Shown piece after piece: positions 1-5,742 of a DNA stretch of 5,742 nucleotides. The notes beneath the pieces were generated by a model that saw only the letters and a list, made by a program, of their open reading frames with translations, made no database searches and had not been told where the DNA came from. The translations under genes were made by a program, and so were the position numbers. Positions within the stretch are counted from its first letter, which is position 1, and each line of letters opens with the position of its first letter. This DNA comes from Bacteroidales bacterium (GTDB lineage: Bacteria > Bacteroidota > Bacteroidia > Bacteroidales > Muribaculaceae). Where the stretch lies: the NCBI GenBank assembly GCA_004555955.1, contig SFJG01000121.1, positions 1-5,742 on the forward strand, given 5' to 3'.

Positions 1-267
1 ATACTTTGCGGCCCGGCCGTGGTGACCTTGCTTCTTGCAACGGTATCAGCATCAGCACAAAAATATAACGGTGTGATAGATAAGTCGATAGCTGTCGTGG
101 GCAATGAGATGATCATGCTCTCTCAGCTTGAGGAAGAGGTGCAGATGATGAGGGCCAGCGGCATGAAGTCGGACAGGAACCTCAGGTGTGAGCTTCTGGA
201 GTCGATGATGGTGTCCAAGCTTTTTCTGATGCAGGCCCGTCTGGATTCGCTGACAATCAACAACGAT
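1..267 (+). other. SurA-type chaperone N-terminal segment (signal peptide plus start of chaperone domain)
   Basis: This is the head of the first gene. The mature part opens with KYNGVIDKSIAVVGNEMIML, a typical start of periplasmic SurA/PpiC-type chaperones, where the 'D-x-I-x-A-V-V-G-N-E-x-I' helix follows the signal peptide. It continues through LRCELLESMMVSKLFLMQ and ARLDSLTINND, which also read like a Bacteroidales SurA. A full SurA of this type has roughly 450 residues with parvulin isomerase domains, and none of that follows. GC content is about 55-57 % in the two lines counted by hand (121-240), higher than the DNA just downstream. The family call is from pattern memory, not a search. 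Confidence 0.7.
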
Positions 268-2457
268 ACCGGCAAAACTCTCCGCATCACCCCAAAAGCT
301 AAAATGGATTACTTGTTTTCGGTGAATTCCGGAGGCGAATTAGTTATCAATGGCAACGCTTCAGGCTCATCGGCAATCAATTACAATGGCATCATTATCG
401 ATGGAGGTGCTTCGCTGACGTGGAACAACTATAATCTTTCCGGGTCGGAAAGCTATATTCGTCGCGTAATCCATGCCTATGGTAATTTTGATGTAAAAAA
501 CGTAACTATTGAGAATCTTTATCGCACGGAAAAAGCTAATGAAGCATGTAATGCCATATTTTTTAACGGCGGCAGTAGTGGGCGAATTTCCCAATGTGAA
601 TTTAGGTATCTGAGAGGTTGGGCAGGTTCGGCTGTGCTTTGCGGTAATCAAAATACAAACGGTTCTACACTTGATATAATCGACTCTCATTTTATCTATT
701 GTGGCACTAATGGAGATCTTGGCTCGGTAATCCGTTCGTATGGTGGTTCAACGACAACATTGACAATGACAAACTCATGCATGGAGTATTGCTATTCAAC
801 ATGTCATGGCGGAGCTGTCTATTGGAATGCTCATGGCAAACCGGAAACGTGCTGCAGATTTGACGGTTGTCGATTCCTAAATAATAAGGCAAATAATATG
901 GGCGGTGCTTTATTTATTGAAACAAGCGTATCGTTTATTAACAACAAAACGACAATTCAGGGTAACATCGCAAATGGCGAGGGCGGCGGTGGCGTCTGTA
1001 TAAATGGATATACTTTTAGTGGAGGAAGTTCATTTGACAAATTTGTAGCGGCAGTCAATGATAAACTTGAAATCGTGGGCAACAGTGCTTCAAACGGATT
1101 TGGCGGAGGATTCTTTTGCCGATTCGAGTCGGGAACGCTGGCTACCAATAATGCTACTATTACGTATAATATTGAGGGCGCCTCTATAAAAAGCAATACA
1201 GCTCTATATGGAGGTGGAACATACTTTCGCGACAAAATTCCGGCTGAAAAAAATGTGACATTTACTGTCAATCTGAACTATGGTGACGTTATGGGAAATA
1301 AGGCTTCTAAAGATGGTGGCGGCATGTATCTTGATGGCTTGGATATTGGCAACAGCGGTTCGGAAGGAATGATTTGCTATGTGAAGGAAAACACTGCAGT
1401 CAACGGCGGAGGCATTTATATCAAGAACGGAGTTCTCGCGTTGGATAAGGTAGACATCTCAAGCAATACTTCGACAAATAATGGCGGTGGCGTCTGCCTT
1501 GAAGGTGGGTCTTTCACTGCCCTTATCGGGGGTGGCATCTGTGTGGATGGCAAAATCAACTTTAGCACCACAGCCGCCAACATAGAGAATAACACGGCAG
1601 CCAATGGCGGTGGATTGTGCGTCCTGAATGGTGCAAATATGACCTACAAGTCGGGACTTATCCGATTTAACACTGCAAATGCTGCCACGACAATCACCGG
1701 CGGAACCGGTTATAATAAAAAAGCAACAGAGGTGAATGGCTTCGGCGGCGGAGTGTTTGTTGCCGACGGCGGTACACTGACGCTCGATATCTCTGATGGT
1801 AGGCTGGGACTTTATGGCAACACAGCCACCAATGGTGCCGACGACATCTTTGCCAACGGCAACGGCACAAGCGTCACTGTGCCCAACGTTTCTACGATGA
1901 GTCTTACCGACTTTGCCGTGCCTGTTCCGGCGAACTCTCTCTTCTGGGCTGAAGACTATTCGACCAATGACACCAACTATGGCGCCGGCACGAAAATCAA
2001 CACCTCGTGGAACGGCACCAACCTACGCTATCATGCGGCGCTAAACGGCAGACAGGACATCTTCCATGTGCCGGAAAACACTTACGCCAACAAATATATC
2101 AGCCTCGCTCTCGGCTATGGTAACATCTTCATCACCCTGCGAAAAACCGGTCTGAAGAAGGGCGAAAGCGCAATTTTCAACATCACCAAGCAGGGAGATA
2201 CCAAGCCGTATATGACCGTGCTGCTCACGGGAGTCGACGATGACGGTAGAGCCGTCGAACGCTTAATTTCGCTCTTCGCCGGAACGTGGACTGTGAAAGA
2301 AACAAATTGGAGTTGGGCATATCACTCGGCGGTGACCGAACTGACCAAGACGTTCACTAAGCAAAGTGACAAGGAAACTCTCTTCGTGTTTGAAAACACT
2401 CCCAAAGACGGTGCTCCTCAGCACAGCGAGGCAATCAAAGTGAATGAGTTCCATTAA
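1..2457 (+). CDS. Chimeric exported protein: SurA-like N-terminus joined to Pmp-like beta-helix adhesin (5' partial)
   Basis: The frame is open from base 1 to the TAA at 2455-2457. The GTG at 19 falls inside a signal peptide (ILCGPAVVTLLLATVSASAQ), so the true start is probably a few codons left of the window. Residues here are counted from that GTG. Residues 1-14 complete the signal peptide, with likely cleavage near ASA-Q. Residues 15-83 resemble the start of a Bacteroidales SurA chaperone (DKSIAVVGNEMIMLSQLEEE), but the rest of the chaperone and its parvulin domains are absent. From about residue 84 the protein is a Gly/Asn-rich right-handed beta-helix with Pmp-type motifs (HGGAVY, MGGALF, FLNN) and about ten GGG/GGA turns up to residue 580. 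Residues about 703-795 (ITLRKTGLKKGESAIFNI, GTWTVKETNW) resemble a Cna-B/prealbumin-like fold. The likely role is a surface or secreted adhesin-like protein. No autotransporter barrel or obvious type IX sorting domain is visible. The reading frame is clear; the natural unity of the gene is doubtful. Confidence 0.8.
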   Translation: MLCGPAVVTLLLATVSASAQKYNGVIDKSIAVVGNEMIMLSQLEEEVQMMRASGMKSDRNLRCELLESMMVSKLFLMQARLDSLTINNDTGKTLRITPKAKMDYLFSVNSGGELVINGNASGSSAINYNGIIIDGGASLTWNNYNLSGSESYIRRVIHAYGNFDVKNVTIENLYRTEKANEACNAIFFNGGSSGRISQCEFRYLRGWAGSAVLCGNQNTNGSTLDIIDSHFIYCGTNGDLGSVIRSYGGSTTTLTMTNSCMEYCYSTCHGGAVYWNAHGKPETCCRFDGCRFLNNKANNMGGALFIETSVSFINNKTTIQGNIANGEGGGGVCINGYTFSGGSSFDKFVAAVNDKLEIVGNSASNGFGGGFFCRFESGTLATNNATITYNIEGASIKSNTALYGGGTYFRDKIPAEKNVTFTVNLNYGDVMGNKASKDGGGMYLDGLDIGNSGSEGMICYVKENTAVNGGGIYIKNGVLALDKVDISSNTSTNNGGGVCLEGGSFTALIGGGICVDGKINFSTTAANIENNTAANGGGLCVLNGANMTYKSGLIRFNTANAATTITGGTGYNKKATEVNGFGGGVFVADGGTLTLDISDGRLGLYGNTATNGADDIFANGNGTSVTVPNVSTMSLTDFAVPVPANSLFWAEDYSTNDTNYGAGTKINTSWNGTNLRYHAALNGRQDIFHVPENTYANKYISLALGYGNIFITLRKTGLKKGESAIFNITKQGDTKPYMTVLLTGVDDDGRAVERLISLFAGTWTVKETNWSWAYHSAVTELTKTFTKQSDKETLFVFENTPKDGAPQHSEAIKVNEFH
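778..1800 (+). repeat. Pmp-like / beta-helix coil repeats encoded in the first gene
   Basis: The translated region carries repeated coils of the form [x]NN-x-A-x-N-GGG-[VILMF]-[CYF]. GGG/GGA turns begin at about residues 294, 323, 362, 398, 433, 463, 489, 504, 530 and 576 (counted from the GTG at 19), so spacing is usually 26-46 residues. Motifs such as GGA[VL] and FLNN match the consensus of chlamydial polymorphic membrane protein repeats, which form right-handed beta-helices in surface adhesins. The repeats are degenerate at DNA level (for example ggcggtggcgtctg recurs near 983 and 1483), so they could support homologous recombination. One coil, between residues 489 and 504, is unusually short. 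Confidence 0.7.
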
Positions 2458-2507
2458 AATGTCTTGCCGATATTTAGATACCGTCAAATAAACTATAATA
2501 ACTGAAG

Positions 2508-2541
2508 AGGGCTGACTCCTGTACAAATAGGTGTCAGCCCT
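2508..2541 (+). terminator. Strong intergenic hairpin, likely terminator of the first gene
   Basis: AGGGCTGAC at 2508-2516 pairs perfectly with GTCAGCCCT at 2533-2541. After one T-T mismatch, an inner CCT/AGG extension closes an 8-base loop. The hairpin begins about 50 bases after the stop codon of the first gene. The 3' tail (TAATCTTTCAT) is only moderately T-rich, so termination strength cannot be judged from sequence, but the GC-rich stem and its position fit a Rho-independent terminator. Confidence 0.75.
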
Positions 2542-2568
2542 AATCTTTCATCTGCCTTACAACAGTTT

Positions 2569-2620
2569 AGCGGACAGTAATACAAAGAAATTGAATGCTC
2601 GTCCGCTGATTTTTTCTCTT
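2569..2620 (+). terminator. Second hairpin with T-rich tail (possible terminator or regulatory stem)
   Basis: AGCGGAC at 2569-2575 is the exact reverse complement of GTCCGCT at 2601-2607. A T-rich run (GATTTTTTCTCTT and more T) follows immediately. The loop of 25 bases is long for a simple terminator, so the stem may be weak. It could be a back-up terminator that insulates the downstream promoter, or an operator-like inverted repeat just upstream of it. Confidence 0.4.
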
Positions 2621-2632
2621 TTTGGTTGAAAA

Positions 2633-2664
2633 TTTGTTTTATTTAGCGAAAAAAAGTATCTTCG
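2633..2664 (+). promoter_or_regulatory. Bacteroidota-type promoter for the second gene
   Basis: A -33 element TTTG lies at 2633-2636 and a -7 element TATCTTCG at 2657-2664, separated by 20 bases. The known Bacteroidota housekeeping consensus is TTTG, 19-21 bases, TAnnTTTG, so this differs at one -7 position. The predicted transcript would begin near 2671, leaving a leader of roughly 17 bases before the ATG at 2688. Such short leaders and the lack of a Shine-Dalgarno sequence are usual in this phylum. Confidence 0.75.
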
Positions 2665-2687
2665 CAAAAATCTATTCTTTAAAAATC

Positions 2688-5600
2688 ATGAAAAAAATTA
2701 AGTGTTTAACCCTGCTTCTTTGTCTTGTTATATGTCTTACAGCGAAAGCTGAAGTCTACCTGATTGATTCCGGTGCAACCACGGCGGGTGCTCAGATAAC
2801 CTATCGCAACCAAACATTTACGGTTGGCACAACGGCATTTGCCTCGTTCGACCAACTCGCTGCCGTTTCGGTGCCGTCGAATTCAACGGTCTACGTCGCA
2901 CCCGGCACATACTCGGGCGGTACGCTTTCGGTGTTCGGACTGAAGCTGCTCGGCGCAAATGCCTATTGCGATTGGACAGCCACACGCTCTGCCGAATCGA
3001 CCATCAACGGCATTCTCTACGTCAACGCAAGCAAGATTGAGGTTAACGGCTTCGCTTTTACCGGAGAGGGCCGCGTGGTGGCTAATTCCGCTACAAACCA
3101 ATCGCCTATCTATTCTTTGAAAGTGAGCTACAACGTGTTCAGCGGCTCTACGGTGGCCCGCAACGACAATACTCACCTCATCGCCATCGGCACTCGTTAT
3201 GCCGACGGCAATGCCAATGCCGACGTGTCGCAACGTCGATACTGCGATACGGAAGTGTCGCACAACCGCTTCACCGGCAGCGCGACTCACTTGGCGAATT
3301 CGATTGGCGTTATGGGTGTTTTCGGCACAACTACCGTAACTGACAACTATTTATACGATGGCGGTACCGGAGTGCACGTCTGCAACGGTCAAGGCGTTAT
3401 CAACGTCAGCCACAACAAGTTCCACTACGTGGGTGTTTCAACTTCCGCCAACACCGACGGCAACGGCGTAGGCAGTTTCTCGGTCTATGCCGAGCGCTCC
3501 GCTTATGCCAACTCTACGACGCTCAACATCACCGACAACGAATTTGACCATTGCTACGGACGCACTTCCTATATGGCTCTTCTTCGCATCTATCCGGGAA
3601 GTTCCGGCTCAACAAACTGCGTAGCGCCGGTCAATATGAGTGTCAACATCAATAGAAATACCTTTACCAACAAAACGTCGAAGTCTACCAATAGCGGACA
3701 ACTCGGCGAAAACGTTTTGCTCTACTCCGATGCGGGTACAACGCCCGATGTTCGTTTCAACATTGCCGACAACCATTACGACAATCGTTTCTACAAATAT
3801 AGCTACGTTACTCTTCGCGACGGTCTTGGACAGCGCGAAATTTACTCCAACAGTGCCGACCAATTCGTCATCGCCGGAAAGTATTCCACGATGGGCACCT
3901 CAACCCGCTACGGCAGCGACATAAGCAATCACCTCGTTAAGGCTTCCACGCCCGAGGCTACCGTCATACAGAGTATGGACATCGACCCCGCTACGGGCGA
4001 CATCTACGTGCTCCAACTTAAAGGCTCGTCGAACAAATCTTCGTTCTGTTCAGCCAACGGCCTGTCGACCGAATGCGACCCGCTGACGATTACACGCATT
4101 CCGTGTACGTCAAAAGCCACGAAAACTTCCGGCTCCTATACTTATAGCACGTCCGTTCAGAAGATGAGCATTGCCAAAACGGGTCACGGCGTAAAACTGT
4201 CGGTCTATCGCGACACGAACGGACAACTTTGGCTAATCACCGGTGCGAAAGGCTCCGACAACGGCACAAGTAACGACTTGTCGGGTAAGGCTATATGCCG
4301 TTTTAAGTTCGTCAGCGGACAAACCATCATTGCCGACGGTCGCGAAAATTCGAAAGTCAGCCTTTCCTACTACAACCATCCCAAAGCCTACAATAATGCT
4401 TATGCCGACGTCGACCCACTCAACCGATATATTTGTTTCAGTTCGTCGGGCAACGGACGGCGCTACTGCATTTACGACCTCGACGACTTCTTCAACGGGA
4501 AACTGACTGAAATCAAGGAGTCTGTAGTTTATAAAGGCGACTCTGCAATCTCCGGCTCGGGCATTTCGGGCGACACGGGCTTTGAATATAAGTCGTATCA
4601 GAGTTTCAGCATCTGCGGCGACTACCTCTATCTCTTTGAAGGTGTCGGCGCAACGAGTGCTACGTCTACGTTTATTATGAGTACCTACAACTGGCGCACT
4701 CAGCAGTATTTGCAGCGCAAATCGCTCACCTACGACCGACTCGTCGGTTCGTCGGCTTGGAACGAGCCCGAAGCTGTTTCTATTCGCCCCGACATCTTCG
4801 GCAATGCAACGATGTATATAGGTATGTCGCCTTCTTCGGGATTTATCTCGGTGTACAAACTTCACGTCGACCGCTATGTTGACTCGTCGGGAAATGTCCT
4901 CGGCGACGATACAAGCGATGATGCAAAGCATTTCAACACCGCGCAGTATTCCGGCATCACGATGTCGAAGAGCGCCGGCGCTTACTCGCTTACTGCTGCC
5001 GCTCTGACCGATGCTCCGTCGCAGAAAATCACGATTACTCGCACAAGTAAATATATGTATGGCAAGTGGACCGGCTGCATTACCGGTGCCGACGGCAATG
5101 TCTTTTCTGTTGATATTTCCGACCATAACGAGTATTCCGGCTCGTTCGACGCTACTGTGACGTTTACTCCCGACGGCTTGAAGAACAGTTATAGCGCAAA
5201 CTTGCGCCTCTCGTCGCCACATGCCGATGATATCATCATCCCAATCAATGCCACCTATTCGGGTACCGTCGACCCGACTCCTGAGCCGACTCCCGACCCA
5301 ACTCCCGAGCCGGCGCCGTTCGACGACGATATCACTGAAATGACCGAAGTTTGGAACTTCTCGGGCAATGCGTCGCTCGGCTCGTGGCTCGACATCTCCG
5401 ACGATTATCTTCGCACGATTGCTTTCAAAGACGGCAAAATCTATGCTCTCCACTGCAAAACGGGAGGAACTCCGGCTATCAAGATTATCGATGCCTACAC
5501 GGGTGCGCAAACGGGTTCGCTGAGCGTCAACGGCATCCAAAGTGCACTATTCCAACTTTCGGGTATCGCCGTCATTGGCGGAAAAATTGTTGCTTCGAGC

Positions 5601-5742
5601 ATCTCGTCGGCAGGCACTGATTTCTACATCTACATTTGGGACAACGATTCGTCAGACCCGCGTGTCCTCGTTACCGACTCGACGCACGACGACGAAGTCG
5701 TCGGCGCACAACTCTCCGTGAGCGGTGACTTGAACAACGGTC
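2688..5742 (+). CDS. Large multidomain exported protein: beta-helix, two propeller-like regions, Ig-like region (3' partial)
   Basis: The frame from the ATG at 2688 has no stop through the right edge (1018 codons plus one base), so the C-terminus is missing. The ATG is supported by the promoter just upstream and by a clear signal peptide, MKKIKCLTLLLCLVICLTAKA, with likely cleavage after residue 21. Residues about 45-400 form a parallel beta-helix: APGTYSGGTL at the entry, then repeated asparagine-ladder coils (VSHNRF, VSHNKF, ITDNEF, INRNTF). Residues about 425-735 look like a beta-propeller, with DIDPATGDIYVL, a YQSFSICGDYLYLFEG strand pair and NEPEAVSI followed by MYIGMSP; this pattern recalls helveticin J-like proteins. 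Residues about 752-859 look like a Bacteroidota Ig/HYDIN-like domain. A PTPE/PTPD linker (862-877) leads to a second propeller-like region from 885 (KIYAL, IKIIDAYTG, YIYIWDND). Probable role: secreted or surface protein binding glycans or host molecules; the ligand is unknown. A type IX sorting domain could lie beyond the window. Confidence 0.88.
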   Translation, partial: MKKIKCLTLLLCLVICLTAKAEVYLIDSGATTAGAQITYRNQTFTVGTTAFASFDQLAAVSVPSNSTVYVAPGTYSGGTLSVFGLKLLGANAYCDWTATRSAESTINGILYVNASKIEVNGFAFTGEGRVVANSATNQSPIYSLKVSYNVFSGSTVARNDNTHLIAIGTRYADGNANADVSQRRYCDTEVSHNRFTGSATHLANSIGVMGVFGTTTVTDNYLYDGGTGVHVCNGQGVINVSHNKFHYVGVSTSANTDGNGVGSFSVYAERSAYANSTTLNITDNEFDHCYGRTSYMALLRIYPGSSGSTNCVAPVNMSVNINRNTFTNKTSKSTNSGQLGENVLLYSDAGTTPDVRFNIADNHYDNRFYKYSYVTLRDGLGQREIYSNSADQFVIAGKYSTMGTSTRYGSDISNHLVKASTPEATVIQSMDIDPATGDIYVLQLKGSSNKSSFCSANGLSTECDPLTITRIPCTSKATKTSGSYTYSTSVQKMSIAKTGHGVKLSVYRDTNGQLWLITGAKGSDNGTSNDLSGKAICRFKFVSGQTIIADGRENSKVSLSYYNHPKAYNNAYADVDPLNRYICFSSSGNGRRYCIYDLDDFFNGKLTEIKESVVYKGDSAISGSGISGDTGFEYKSYQSFSICGDYLYLFEGVGATSATSTFIMSTYNWRTQQYLQRKSLTYDRLVGSSAWNEPEAVSIRPDIFGNATMYIGMSPSSGFISVYKLHVDRYVDSSGNVLGDDTSDDAKHFNTAQYSGITMSKSAGAYSLTAAALTDAPSQKITITRTSKYMYGKWTGCITGADGNVFSVDISDHNEYSGSFDATVTFTPDGLKNSYSANLRLSSPHADDIIIPINATYSGTVDPTPEPTPDPTPEPAPFDDDITEMTEVWNFSGNASLGSWLDISDDYLRTIAFKDGKIYALHCKTGGTPAIKIIDAYTGAQTGSLSVNGIQSALFQLSGIAVIGGKIVASSISSAGTDFYIYIWDNDSSDPRVLVTDSTHDDEVVGAQLSVSGDLNNG
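5271..5318 (+). repeat. 12-base-period repeat encoding a Pro/Thr/Glu/Asp linker
   Basis: Codons 862-877 of the second gene spell DPTPEPTPDPTPEPAP. The DNA repeats a unit of about 12 bases (CCGACTCCTGAG, CCGACTCCCGAC, CCAACTCCCGAG). Such Pro/Thr-rich stretches are flexible interdomain linkers in secreted Bacteroidota proteins. Here it separates the Ig-like region from the second propeller-like region. The in-frame period means copy-number change would alter linker length without a frameshift. Confidence 0.8.

Noticed and set aside
957..1271. A minus-strand open frame of 104 codons with proline runs.
   Set aside because: The proline runs are the reverse reading of the Gly-Gly codons in the adhesin repeats, so this is not an independent gene.
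2263..2526. A minus-strand open frame running from the terminator hairpin into the 3' end of gene 1.
   Set aside because: It begins within the adhesin's C-terminal domain, crosses the hairpin stem and has no recognisable protein motif.
2700..2740. Possible lipoprotein signal (Cys at residues 12 and 16 of gene 2).
   Set aside because: The residues before Cys16 (LVI) and Cys12 (LLL) lack the Gly/Ala/Ser expected just before a lipobox Cys, while AKA at 19-21 is a good signal peptidase I site.
2883..3290. A 135-codon minus-strand open frame rich in Ala, Val, His and Arg.
   Set aside because: It is antisense to the beta-helix part of gene 2, has no recognisable domain or start signal, and is a codon-usage shadow.
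3640..3924. A 94-codon plus-strand open frame in another frame.
   Set aside because: It overlaps gene 2 and its Thr/Pro-rich translation is typical of an off-frame reading; there is no promoter or start context.
4233..5540. A 435-codon open frame on the minus strand.
   Set aside because: It lies wholly inside the second gene's + frame, which has a signal peptide, promoter and recognisable repeats. The antisense translation is Arg/Val/Ala-rich without motifs and arises because the forward gene uses codons such as TCG and GAC that read as sense codons in reverse.
5351..5620. An 89-codon plus-strand open frame in another frame near the right edge.
   Set aside because: It overlaps the second propeller-like region of gene 2, whose own frame is uninterrupted and motif-bearing.

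Overview
The window looks like gut Bacteroidota DNA of the order Bacteroidales, possibly Muribaculaceae. Three things support this: a Bacteroidota-type promoter (TTTG, 20-nt gap, TATCTTCG) before the second gene, no clear Shine-Dalgarno sequence at its start, and an N-terminal stretch that reads like a Bacteroidales SurA-type periplasmic chaperone. The family level is a guess from remembered protein resemblance, not from a search.

Layout: two large genes lie in tandem on the + strand, separated by about 230 bases, and both are cut by the window edges. Gene 1 (1-2457, 5' end outside the window) encodes an exported protein. Its first ~83 residues (counted from the GTG at 19) look like the signal peptide and beginning of a SurA-type chaperone. 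The sequence then switches abruptly, in frame, to a Gly/Asn-rich right-handed beta-helix with chlamydial-Pmp-like GGA and FxxN repeats, ending in a Cna-B/prealbumin-like domain. Base composition suggests a three-part mosaic: GC-richer head, AT-rich middle, GC-richer tail. Gene 2 (2688 to the right edge, no stop) encodes at least 1018 residues: signal peptide, parallel beta-helix, a first beta-propeller-like region, an Ig-like region, a Pro/Thr/Glu/Asp linker and the start of a second propeller-like region.

The intergenic region holds a strong terminator-type hairpin (2508-2541), a weaker long-loop hairpin followed by a T tract (2569-2620), and the promoter for gene 2 (2633-2664). The two genes are therefore probably separate transcription units. 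Both products are best read as exported surface proteins. No enzyme active site, RNA gene, CRISPR array, insertion sequence or tRNA was seen.

The most notable feature is the SurA/beta-helix junction near base 267. It is either an assembly chimera, a real recombination that gave an adhesin a chaperone's export signal, or a variable locus. It should be tested before gene 1 is taken at face value.
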